From: an uncultured Roseovarius sp.
GTDB lineage: Bacteria; Pseudomonadota; Alphaproteobacteria; Rhodobacterales; Rhodobacteraceae
Length of the DNA: 64,000 nt
Assembly: GCF_913057115.1 (NCBI RefSeq)
Contig: NZ_CAJXNN010000004.1
Span: 62,001 to 126,000, forward strand
Reading direction: 5' to 3'
In this document: positions 8,879-16,765 of the stretch, piece by piece
Layout of the letters: each line of letters begins with the position of its first letter
How positions within the stretch are numbered: position 1 is the stretch's first letter
Position numbers and translations under genes: made by a program
Notes under the pieces: generated by a model
What the model was told of the DNA's origin: nothing
The model's database searches: none
What the model saw: only the letters and a program-made list of their open reading frames with translations

Positions 8879-9882
8879 GTCAGGAAGTTCACCAGGCTGA
8901 GGCGCGAAGACCGCGCGGTGATCGTGTAAAGTGTCTCAAGCTGAAGCTGTACCGCCTCAAGCTCGGTCGCCGCGGTAAACGGGTCGACCGAGGTCAGGCT
9001 GTTGCGCCCAGTCTCAAGAGCGGAAATCTCGCTTGCGATGCGGCTTGTCGCTTGCTCTATGCGATATTCCGCATGGCCCAGATCCGCCCGAAGTAGGGCA
9101 ATCTGCCCTTGCGCGCTCAAAAGGCCCTCACCCGCGCGCGTCATCAGCGTCTGACGCTCTTGCTGGGTCAGGGCAATGCTGTCCTCTCCCGCCAAAACCG
9201 CCAGCACCGTGTTTTGTATTCCAGCGCGCAATGCGGCGGAATCGGCCCTGATATCCAATGTGACAGCCTCACCAGATCCAAGGGGAATAGCGCCAATTGG
9301 TTCGGTACCGCCTTGATAGATCAGTGTGTCGAAATCACCGCCAGGCGCAAAGAACCCGGCGACGGCGGCTTCGACACTGGCAGCGTCACTCGCTCCGCCA
9401 AGCGCGGCTTGAACCGCGTTCACGAGGGTCTCGGTCGAAGCCAGTGGCTGGGCCGTGACATCCGAGCCCGCAAAAATAGAGCGTCCAACGACGCGGGTGG
9501 ACAAACTGCCGACCAGCCCGTCCAGAGTATCGCGCGCCTGCCCGGCCAAAACCGGTATTTCGATGCTGCCACCTGTTGTCTCTGCCAGGACAAGACCTTC
9601 CGCAAGGGCACTGGTGTCCGCCTCCACGCGCCCCAATGCCGCTTGCATGGCCGTGGCAATCAGGCCTGCCTCGGTTGCGGCAGACTTGTAACTTCGATTC
9701 AATGTCAGACTATGCTCAATATCTGCGAGGCCAGAAAGCTGACCCGACAAATGCCGCACCGGGTCGGCGCTGCGGCCGGTCGACACTTCCTCAGTAAGCC
9801 GGGTCATCTGGGTTTTCAGTTCCGAGTTCTGACGGCGCAGCATGGCTCCGCGGGCCAGATCACCAATGGTTTGCAGGCTCAT
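8875..9882 (-). CDS. flgL: Flagellar hook-filament junction protein FlgL
   Basis: The 335-residue protein has a flagellin-like build: helical N-terminus (residues ~1-130) and helical C-terminus (~260-335) with a variable centre. The N-terminus SLQTIGDLARGAMLRRQN and the C-terminus ending LYTITARSSRLSLVNFL fit FlgL rather than flagellin. It joins hook and filament together with FlgK, whose gene lies three bases upstream. Confidence 0.87.
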   Translation of the reverse strand: MSLQTIGDLARGAMLRRQNSELKTQMTRLTEEVSTGRSADPVRHLSGQLSGLADIEHSLTLNRSYKSAATEAGLIATAMQAALGRVEADTSALAEGLVLAETTGGSIEIPVLAGQARDTLDGLVGSLSTRVVGRSIFAGSDVTAQPLASTETLVNAVQAALGGASDAASVEAAVAGFFAPGGDFDTLIYQGGTEPIGAIPLGSGEAVTLDIRADSAALRAGIQNTVLAVLAGEDSIALTQQERQTLMTRAGEGLLSAQGQIALLRADLGHAEYRIEQATSRIASEISALETGRNSLTSVDPFTAATELEAVQLQLETLYTITARSSRLSLVNFLT

Positions 9883-9885
9883 GTC

Positions 9886-11334
9886 TCAAATCCTCAAAAG
9901 GCTGTCCATCATTGTATTGATTGTCTCGATCAGCCGGGCATTGGCAGCATAGGCTTGCTCCACTTCGAGAAGGCGCTGCATCTGATCATCGCTGTCCACA
10001 GCATTGCGCGCCTGCATTTCCGAGAGTTCCGCATGCCGCACATTAGCGAATGACAGAGACTGATCCTGCGTCAAACGTTCTTGTCCGATCTTCGAGACAA
10101 GCATGCCAATATGATCAGAGAGACCCCGCGCCGAGCCGCCCAAATCACCCGAGGCCATGGATTGAGGCAGGCTCAGGGCTTCCCCCATTGCCAGCAACAG
10201 ATCGCTGTTTCCCGCTGGGCCTGGGGTGCCTGCGTTCAATCCATCACGCAAGCGCCATAGCTCGCCACCCTGATCCGGATCGGCTAGGGCATTGATCGAA
10301 AGGCGCCCGGCAAGGCCCACCTCATCGGCCGGGTCAAAGGCTGCCCCCTCATCGGTGAAAAGTGCAGCATCTCCGGGGGAAAGTGTCGGGTCTGGCCCCG
10401 GGGCCTCGAAGCGCTCCATCAGGTCTCGCGCGACGGCATCCAGATTGCGCTGCGCCTCCACGGCCAGACCATCACGCGCATCGAAAAGCGCCGCCAGACG
10501 CCCTCCTTCGATGGGGCTGCCATCTCCGCGCGGTGGCACCGCGACCCCGTTGATCGTCAGCCCCGACAGTAAACCGTTATCCCCGGTCATATGCGGTGCG
10601 ACGACGTTCGACGTCGTGAATTCAAGCTTCGCCGCCGTGCCATCCAGAAGGATAGCCCCTCCTGTGGTAAAAACGGCGATCGCGCCATTTTCTCGCGGGA
10701 CACTGCGAACAGGCACCGCCTCGGATAATTGCGCCAAGATCTGATCACGCTGATCCATGAGATTGGCCGCCGATTGACCCGAAATATTGGCAGAAACGAC
10801 TGTCCTGTTGATCTTGGCAAGTTGATCCAGAGCCACATTCACTTCGCTGACCAACTGTCCGATCTCGGAATCTACGCGGCCACGGGCATCTTGGATCGCG
10901 CCCGACGCGGACTTCATCGCCTCGGTCAACTCGGTCGCACGGCCAAGGACCGCATTCAGGCGATTCTCATCCTCCGGTTTGGTCGCCGCAGTTACAATGC
11001 TGGCCTCAAACGCCGCCAAACTGTCCGACAGAGACTGCGATTCCCCCGGCAGGCCAATGGCCCGCTCAATACCCTGCAGGAATTCTGCACGGGTATTTGC
11101 ACCTGCCTTTTCGCTCGTGGCCAACATCAGATCGGCGACAAGCGCCTGATCTTTTTGCCTTTCAATACCAAGTACGCGTACGCCACCCGCGATATCACTC
11201 GTCGAAAGTGTCACCTTTCGTGTGGAATATCCCTCAGTCAGGGCATTCGCGAGGTTGGTCGAGATTACTTCGGTGGTGCGCGAAGTTGCCGAAAGCCCAC
11301 TTAACGCATTGTTCAAGGCGGTTGAAATACCCAT
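9886..11334 (-). CDS. flgK: Flagellar hook-associated protein 1 FlgK
   Basis: The 482-residue protein begins with the rod/hook-family signature ALSGLSATSRTTEVISTNLAN and ends with the FlgK-type ARNAVDSDDQMQRLLEVEQAYAANARLIETI helix. The centre holds the SGQSAANLMDQRDQILAQLS segment characteristic of FlgK. It forms the first junction layer between hook and filament. It follows flgE after 34 bases. Confidence 0.94.
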   Translation of the reverse strand: MGISTALNNALSGLSATSRTTEVISTNLANALTEGYSTRKVTLSTSDIAGGVRVLGIERQKDQALVADLMLATSEKAGANTRAEFLQGIERAIGLPGESQSLSDSLAAFEASIVTAATKPEDENRLNAVLGRATELTEAMKSASGAIQDARGRVDSEIGQLVSEVNVALDQLAKINRTVVSANISGQSAANLMDQRDQILAQLSEAVPVRSVPRENGAIAVFTTGGAILLDGTAAKLEFTTSNVVAPHMTGDNGLLSGLTINGVAVPPRGDGSPIEGGRLAALFDARDGLAVEAQRNLDAVARDLMERFEAPGPDPTLSPGDAALFTDEGAAFDPADEVGLAGRLSINALADPDQGGELWRLRDGLNAGTPGPAGNSDLLLAMGEALSLPQSMASGDLGGSARGLSDHIGMLVSKIGQERLTQDQSLSFANVRHAELSEMQARNAVDSDDQMQRLLEVEQAYAANARLIETINTMMDSLLRI

Positions 11335-11368
11335 GCCTTTTGTCTCCTCATCCGGGGGTCAGGCGCGC

Positions 11369-12670
11369 TTAGCGTTTGATGTTGGTCGTTTCCTGCAACA
11401 TCTCATCCACGGTCTGGATCACCTTCGCATTCGAGGAATAGGCGCGCTGCGTCTGGATCATGTCGGTCAGTTCACCGGCCACATCGGTGGCCGATTCTTC
11501 CAAGGCGAAAGACACAACATCACCTGTCGGGCCATCACCGGCATCCCACAGAAAAAACGACCCGCTTTCAGGCGACGGTAGATAGGTTTGCTGGTCCATG
11601 GCCACCATGCCGTTGGGGTTTGGCAGATCGACAAGCGGCACCTGATAGATGATCCGCGTGATGCCAGTGTCGAAAGAGGCATGGACGAACCCGTTCTCAT
11701 CCACTTCCGCCGAAGTCATATTGCCCACTGGAGAGCCGTTTTTCGAAATCGACAGCGGGGCGAAACTGTCAGAAAGCTGCGTCAGGCCATTGCTGGCTCC
11801 CAGCTGGCCTATGTTGATCTCCATCGGTCCGCCGGCAACGTTCACAATCAGGTTTCCCGTGGCCGCGTCATAGGCACCTCCGGTCGTCGCCGTCACGCTT
11901 TGCAGCGTTCCACCCGAGGAACGCGAATTATCGAATTGCAGGGTATACTCGCCGATCACCGCCCCGGCTTGCGCCGAGTCCGTCATCGTCATCGTCCACT
12001 CGTTCGATGACCCCGTGGCGGGCACGGTTGGCGTGAACTCAATCAGAATGTTCTCGGATTTGCCAAGGTTGTCATAATACTCGATCGACAATTGCTGCGG
12101 CGTTCCACTCGACCCGGCGGCGGTGTCCGTCGCGGGAAGGTTCACACCAAGATCAAGCTCGGTTGTAGGCTCACCGGTCAACTGGTTAACGTTGATCTGA
12201 ACCGGCTCCAATCCATCGCTTGTATCGCGCGGAAAGGCCGGGATCGTCCCATCCGGGTTGGCGGGCCAGCCCATCAGGACAAGGCCCGATTCCGTGCGCA
12301 AACGGCCTTCGGCGTCGGTTCGGAATGATCCGGTGGTGGTCAACAACATCTGCGCGTTGCCATTGGCCACTTCCACTTCGCTTGCCGCCGCGACCGGCAA
12401 CATCCCCCGGCCACGCACCGCAAGGTCCGTCGCGTTCGAAGTGGACACGAGCGAACCACTCTGATCAATCAGGCGCTGCGTGCTCGACCGCACACCACCC
12501 GCTGAATAGCTGCCGCCATTCGACGAAATCACCAGTGATTGGAAATCGGCTTCGACCCTTTTGTAACCATAGGTCTCGGAATTCGCGATATTATCGGAAA
12601 TCGCGGCCAAGCGCGTTGCATTCGCACTCAAACCCGCCACACCGGCATTCAACGAGGAAGAAATAGTCAT
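11369..12670 (-). CDS. flgE: Flagellar hook protein FlgE
   Basis: The 433-residue protein polymerises into the hook. Its N-terminus (SSSLNAGVAGLSANATRLA, then ISDNIANSETYGYKR) and C-terminus (LTDMIQTQRAYSSNAKVIQTVDEML) carry the classic hook/rod motifs. This ATG has AAGG about nine bases upstream and gives the standard start; an upstream in-frame ATG would add 19 residues that do not fit the family. A CtrA-like box lies 58 bases before it, so flgE may also be transcribed separately from motB. Confidence 0.94.
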   Translation of the reverse strand: MTISSSLNAGVAGLSANATRLAAISDNIANSETYGYKRVEADFQSLVISSNGGSYSAGGVRSSTQRLIDQSGSLVSTSNATDLAVRGRGMLPVAAASEVEVANGNAQMLLTTTGSFRTDAEGRLRTESGLVLMGWPANPDGTIPAFPRDTSDGLEPVQINVNQLTGEPTTELDLGVNLPATDTAAGSSGTPQQLSIEYYDNLGKSENILIEFTPTVPATGSSNEWTMTMTDSAQAGAVIGEYTLQFDNSRSSGGTLQSVTATTGGAYDAATGNLIVNVAGGPMEINIGQLGASNGLTQLSDSFAPLSISKNGSPVGNMTSAEVDENGFVHASFDTGITRIIYQVPLVDLPNPNGMVAMDQQTYLPSPESGSFFLWDAGDGPTGDVVSFALEESATDVAGELTDMIQTQRAYSSNAKVIQTVDEMLQETTNIKR

Positions 12671-12727
12671 GGACACGCCTTTCTGCTGCATCGACAGGAG
12701 TCGGGCACCAGATGTAAGGCGTTCCAT

Positions 12728-12742
12728 TTAACAGCGGCCTAA
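12728..12742. promoter_or_regulatory. CtrA-like box upstream of flgE
   Basis: TTAA-N7-CTAA is one base off the full CtrA consensus. It sits in the 92-base gap between motB and flgE, 58 bases before the flgE start, a normal place for an activator-type site. Binding is inferred from the consensus. Confidence 0.5.
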
Positions 12743-12762
12743 CAGATAAAAAGCCACCTATT

Positions 12763-13638
12763 TCAAATGCTATCCGACCTCAGGAAGATCACCTCGATCC
12801 GGTTGTTGCGCAGGGCCATTGGATTGCGCACCGCCGGTTCCCGGTCGGCATGTCCAGTCACACGCTGCATCCGGTCGGGCGGTAGCCCACGATCCTGCAA
12901 GAGCTGACGCATGGCATTCGCACGTTCGGCGGAGAGATTCCAAACCGGGTTGTGCGCCAGAACCACGGGCGCAGCCCGTATATGGCCCTCGACGGCGATA
13001 CCATTCTCCACCAAGTTGCCTGCCTCGCTCAGAATACCAGCAATCTGGTACAAAAGGTCTGTCGGCTCCGCCGAGCCCGGTTTGAAAAGCTGCGCCCCGG
13101 GCAAATCAAAAATCTCGATCAAAAGCCCCTCGTCGGTAACACGGGTCAGGATATGCCGTCGCGTTTTTTGCGACACCATGCTTTCCCCGGACCTTGCCGT
13201 AAGAGCATCCTTCACTTCCTTCAAAGCTGGGTCAGTCGCCTGTTCGCGACTGCTGGCCGCATCAGTCGTTTCGGCCCCTTCGGCCGCAAGACCCATCTCG
13301 CCCCGCGCTTGCCGCGCTTCGGTCGGTCGGCGGTTCGTGGCCCCTGTGCCATTCTGCGGCAGTGTCTCTTCAGAGAAAACGCTTTCGCCCCCGAAATCGC
13401 CGTCACCCCCACCCGAAATCCGATTGATTGGAATCGTCGGACTGAAGTAGTCGGCAATACCCTTTCTTTGTTGTTCTGTCGTCGCGTTCAGCAGCCACAT
13501 CAAAAGAAAGAATGCCATCATGGCAGTCACGAAATCGGCGTAGGCAACCTTCCACGCTCCGCCGTGGTGGCCATCACCACCCGTGACCTTCTTTCGTTTG
13601 ATGATGACCGGCGCGACGTTCCCACCTTGCGCACTCAT
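12763..13638 (-). CDS. motB: Flagellar motor stator protein MotB
   Basis: The 291-residue protein is the peptidoglycan-anchored partner of MotA. A basic N-terminus with a GGAWKVAYADF segment leads into one membrane helix (residues ~36-51); Asp35 in that segment is the expected proton-carrying residue. The C-terminal OmpA-like domain (~150-290) has the pattern GHADREPAVRNPMALRNNRIEV. An in-frame ATG nine codons upstream is less likely than this one, which gives the usual MSAQ start. It heads the leftward flgEKLI unit, with an exact CtrA box 47 bases before it. Confidence 0.95.
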   Translation of the reverse strand: MSAQGGNVAPVIIKRKKVTGGDGHHGGAWKVAYADFVTAMMAFFLLMWLLNATTEQQRKGIADYFSPTIPINRISGGGDGDFGGESVFSEETLPQNGTGATNRRPTEARQARGEMGLAAEGAETTDAASSREQATDPALKEVKDALTARSGESMVSQKTRRHILTRVTDEGLLIEIFDLPGAQLFKPGSAEPTDLLYQIAGILSEAGNLVENGIAVEGHIRAAPVVLAHNPVWNLSAERANAMRQLLQDRGLPPDRMQRVTGHADREPAVRNPMALRNNRIEVIFLRSDSI

Positions 13639-13684
13639 CTCCAACACCTTTCTCTCACCCGGCATCAGGCGTAGCAGGCGGGCA

Positions 13685-13699
13685 TTAATGGCCGCTTAA
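13685..13699. promoter_or_regulatory. Exact CtrA box upstream of motB
   Basis: TTAA-N7-TTAA matches the full CtrA consensus without mismatch. It lies 47 bases before the motB start in the 163-base gap between motB and the kinase-exonuclease gene. This fits CtrA control of motility as known in Rhodobacteraceae. Confidence 0.7.
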
Positions 13700-13728
13700 C
13701 ATTTACAATTGTTAAGACTTTGGAATTT

Positions 13729-13797
13729 CGTACGCTCAGCTCGCTGATCTTGCCGTTTTTCGTACGAAAACCAGTGGTCAACCGTACGACTCGTACG
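13729..13797. repeat. Cluster of four CGTACG palindromes
   Basis: Four CGTACG hexamers start at 13729, 13761, 13783 and 13792. The second sits in a perfect 14-base palindrome, TTTTCGTACGAAAA (13757-13770), and the fourth keeps the CGTACGAAAA half. They fill the part of the motB upstream region next to the end of the kinase-exonuclease gene. They look like binding sites of a dimeric regulator; which one is unknown. Confidence 0.6.
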
Positions 13798-13801
13798 AAA
13801 A

Positions 13802-15856
13802 TCAGTAATCCTGCGCCTTGCGGATTTTCGTCATCCTTTGACCGGCGGAAATAGCATCACCAAGGGTATCAATCCCCGCCGCTTGCATCACTCCGATCAT
13901 CTGCAAAAACACTTCCGCCGTGGCCATGGCATCCCCCAAGGCGGTGTGCCTCAACTCGGGTGGAATGGTCACGCCAAACCGTTCAGCCAATGCATCCAAG
14001 GTATGCTCGCCCGTATGTTCATAAAGCGCCGCCGACAGCAGAACAGTACATAAAACCGGGTGATCAAACTGTTGTCCGATCAAAGATTCATCGCGCCTGA
14101 GAAACGCCATATCGAAGGGTGCGTTATGGGCAACCAACACGCCACCCTCGCAATATCTATGAAACGCCTGTCCAGCACTCACAATATCTGGGGCTTCAGT
14201 GACCATATCATCACTGATGCCATGCACCTTGGTCGAGGCCGGCGGGATCGCGCACCCAGGATTTACCAGCGTGTCGAACACCTCGCCACGCAGGATACGC
14301 CCATTGACGATTCGAACGCCCGCAATCTGCACGATCTTGTCGCCACCACTGGGCGCAAGGCCCGTGGTCTCGGTGTCAAAGACCACAAAGGACAGATCGG
14401 CCAGCTTCCGTTCGGCCACCTCGCCAACGTTTGTGGGCAAATTGAAGTCGTAAAACTCGGGGCGGACATCTTCCGACGCCAAGGCAGGTGCGCCTGACGC
14501 TTCCAGCGGAAGCACGATACGATGCCCGTAACCCCCTGTTTCTGACCAGATTTCCGTGCGATGCCCTTCCAGAACATCACGCCCCGAATAGGCGCCATAG
14601 CTTTCCGACAAGGGCTGTTTCAGCCAGGCGTCAAGGTCGCTCTCACGCACCTCCGCACCTTGCCATTGCAAGCTCAGCCAAACCTCATTGCCATGCCGTT
14701 CGGCCCGTAGGGCAAAGCCATCGCGACCACCCTCCTGCGACAAGCCCTGCACCACACGGGCCATGACCTCCATGATGGCAAAGCCATCACACCGCAGGAA
14801 ATGCGCGCCACCGTCGGTTTGCAAAGGCAGATCAATACGCGCTTTCAGCCCTTCGAAAATATCATCCGCTGCCACTTTGGACATTGGCCAATGACGTGTT
14901 GTAATCTTTCCATGACGTGCATCCATATCACGCAAACAATTGAAAAGGCGTGATAATTCTTCGTTCATGGCGGCATCAAATGTGGCCCGCGTCTTGGGCG
15001 GAATATCGGCATCCGACTGCAAGACATCCAAGACCGCGCCAATGGCCGCCGCCGGGCGACGGACGTCTTCCATCAAGGTGTTGAACAGATGGTCACGGTC
15101 GGCGTGGGCTTGCAAATCCTCGGTCGCGTCATGGAAAATCAGGACATGGCCCAGACGGTCATCCCCCGACAAAACCGGGCTGACCCGCCCCAGCAAAAAG
15201 CGCTCTCCATCGGCAGTCGGTACAAGGAAACTTTCGGCCTCCGAATGGCCACGCGCCAGGTTCTTGTCCAAACGCTCAATCGCATGGCTCAAGGGATCCA
15301 ATCGTATGTATGCGCCCAAAGGCCGATCCAATCCCAGACCACCAAGCAAATCCTCAGCCGCACGGTTGAACAGCATAAGGCGGTTGTCAGGCGTCACCAC
15401 CACAACCCCTTCGGCCAAATCACGCAACAGCGCCTCGAACAGCGCCTTTTCGCGCGCCAAGCGGTCAGTCTCGCGCGCCACAGCCCGCTCTTGCGCCTCG
15501 CGTGCTTCCGAAAGCGCTTCGTGAATGGCCCGCGCCGCAGGGGCCAATGCACCCAGATAGCGGGCCTGTTCTTCGTCGATTTCAGCCCCCACATCGGCCC
15601 GTGCCCGGGTGTTTAGGTCCGAGGCCAACCCAAGGATCGGACGCGCGACGTTCTCATCGAAAAGGTAGCCAATCCAAGCGGTCAGCCCCAAGATACCAAA
15701 GCCCGCGGCAAGCCCGGCCAGAACATAGCCATCCATCGGGCCGCCATTGCGGTTAAAGCCAAGCCACAGGGCACCGATCAGGATCGCAACCCCACCAACG
15801 CCAAGCGCCGCGAAAAACAGCGCAAAGCGCAGCCGAAGTCCAAAACGCTCACGCAT
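13802..15856 (-). CDS. Membrane sensor-kinase-like protein fused to a DnaQ-type 3'-5' exonuclease
   Basis: The protein has 684 residues. Two membrane helices (about 11-33 and 43-65) lead into a HAMP/coiled-coil region (~66-145), a PAS-like domain (~145-250) and a degenerate histidine-kinase region (~255-450). In the phosphoacceptor helix the usual His is replaced (MEDVRRP, residues 262-268) and no N or G boxes are visible, so kinase activity is unlikely. Residues ~488-655 form a DEDDh exonuclease: Asp494 and Glu496 in FDTETTG, Asp582 in HNAPFDMAF, His637 and Asp642 in HTALGDA. The start overlaps the stop of the receiver gene by eight bases. The combination suggests a membrane-tethered nuclease tuned by a sensory module; the substrate is unknown. 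Confidence 0.85.
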   Translation of the reverse strand: MRERFGLRLRFALFFAALGVGGVAILIGALWLGFNRNGGPMDGYVLAGLAAGFGILGLTAWIGYLFDENVARPILGLASDLNTRARADVGAEIDEEQARYLGALAPAARAIHEALSEAREAQERAVARETDRLAREKALFEALLRDLAEGVVVVTPDNRLMLFNRAAEDLLGGLGLDRPLGAYIRLDPLSHAIERLDKNLARGHSEAESFLVPTADGERFLLGRVSPVLSGDDRLGHVLIFHDATEDLQAHADRDHLFNTLMEDVRRPAAAIGAVLDVLQSDADIPPKTRATFDAAMNEELSRLFNCLRDMDARHGKITTRHWPMSKVAADDIFEGLKARIDLPLQTDGGAHFLRCDGFAIMEVMARVVQGLSQEGGRDGFALRAERHGNEVWLSLQWQGAEVRESDLDAWLKQPLSESYGAYSGRDVLEGHRTEIWSETGGYGHRIVLPLEASGAPALASEDVRPEFYDFNLPTNVGEVAERKLADLSFVVFDTETTGLAPSGGDKIVQIAGVRIVNGRILRGEVFDTLVNPGCAIPPASTKVHGISDDMVTEAPDIVSAGQAFHRYCEGGVLVAHNAPFDMAFLRRDESLIGQQFDHPVLCTVLLSAALYEHTGEHTLDALAERFGVTIPPELRHTALGDAMATAEVFLQMIGVMQAAGIDTLGDAISAGQRMTKIRKAQDY

Positions 15857-16232
15857 TGGAAGGCTCTTCCAGCAAGGTTTTGATGCGGTTGGTCAGGTCC
15901 GAGGTGGCAAAGGGTTTGGTCATGAAGTCGTCGGCCCCAAGCGCCATGCCCTTGCGCCGCTCAACCTCTCCGCCCCGGGCGGTCATCATCAGAACCTTGA
16001 TATCGGCCAGCTTGGCATCTCGACGAATGGATTGGCAAATTTCATAGCCCGAACTGCCCGGAAGCATGACATCCAAAACCACCAAATCGGGGTGATCCTC
16101 GACAATCGCCTCCATCGCCAGGGTGCCATCCGCGATCCGGCGCAGGGCATATCCCTGACGCGCAATCAGGTGTTCAAGGGCAAGGGCAATGTTGTCCTCG
16201 TCCTCCACCAGCAGTACTTTTTTCTCCTCCAT
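15849..16232 (-). CDS. Single-domain response regulator
   Basis: The 127-residue protein is a stand-alone receiver domain. It shows the acidic pair in LLVEDEDN, the phosphorylatable Asp in LVVLDVMLPG, the conserved Thr in VLMMTAR and the Lys in MTKPF. It has no output domain. GGAGGGAGG lies about eight bases before this ATG; a longer reading frame upstream has a poor start. It overlaps the kinase-exonuclease gene, so the two are probably made together, although that partner has lost its phosphoacceptor His and the phosphate must then come from elsewhere. Confidence 0.92.
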   Translation of the reverse strand: MEEKKVLLVEDEDNIALALEHLIARQGYALRRIADGTLAMEAIVEDHPDLVVLDVMLPGSSGYEICQSIRRDAKLADIKVLMMTARGGEVERRKGMALGADDFMTKPFATSDLTNRIKTLLEEPSNA

Positions 16233-16252
16233 CGGTCTGGCCTCCCTCCGGC

Positions 16253-16762
16253 TCAGTCGGTGCAGACAGCACCGTAAATCGGGTCCTCCCGCGTCACCGG
16301 CAGCCATTTGGCCGCCTCCTCCGGATCAGCAAGAGCCGCCTCAGTCGCAAGCGCACGGGCCGGGTCATCGCAACGGACCAATTCCATCACCTTCCCCGGT
16401 GCCTGCCACCGTTCGAATAAATACAGATCGACAAGCCGCGCGCCTTGAACTGAATCATTTTCGCGGATTCCGGCGATATCTGCGGCCAAAACCCGGGTCG
16501 TTTGCGGCGCGATATACGTCCAAGGCTTCCAGAACCGCGATTCCTCGACCGTTTCAATAACCTCAACGCCCTCGGGCAGTGCGCCAATGGTCCGCTCGGC
16601 CCAACTATATTCCGACCAGATCGCAAAGCCGATCATCGCCAGACCTGCGCCCACCGGCATGGCCCATTTCGGAAGGCGATTGCCCGTAATCAGGTTCAGC
16701 AACAGGACAAGGCCCGCGGCCCCGATCCCGGCGGCAAAACTGGCTAAAAGCTCCATAAACAT
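16253..16762 (-). CDS. Uncharacterised membrane protein next to the symporter locus
   Basis: The 169-residue protein has two N-terminal membrane helices (residues ~5-25 and 35-50) and a soluble domain of ~115 residues with a Cys near residue 145 and a Cys at the end. It starts three bases after the stop of the CBS/nucleotidyltransferase gene and ends 20 bases before the receiver gene, so it is co-transcribed with both. I do not recognise the family. Confidence 0.75.
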   Translation of the reverse strand: MFMELLASFAAGIGAAGLVLLLNLITGNRLPKWAMPVGAGLAMIGFAIWSEYSWAERTIGALPEGVEVIETVEESRFWKPWTYIAPQTTRVLAADIAGIRENDSVQGARLVDLYLFERWQAPGKVMELVRCDDPARALATEAALADPEEAAKWLPVTREDPIYGAVCTD

Positions 16763-16765
16763 CGC

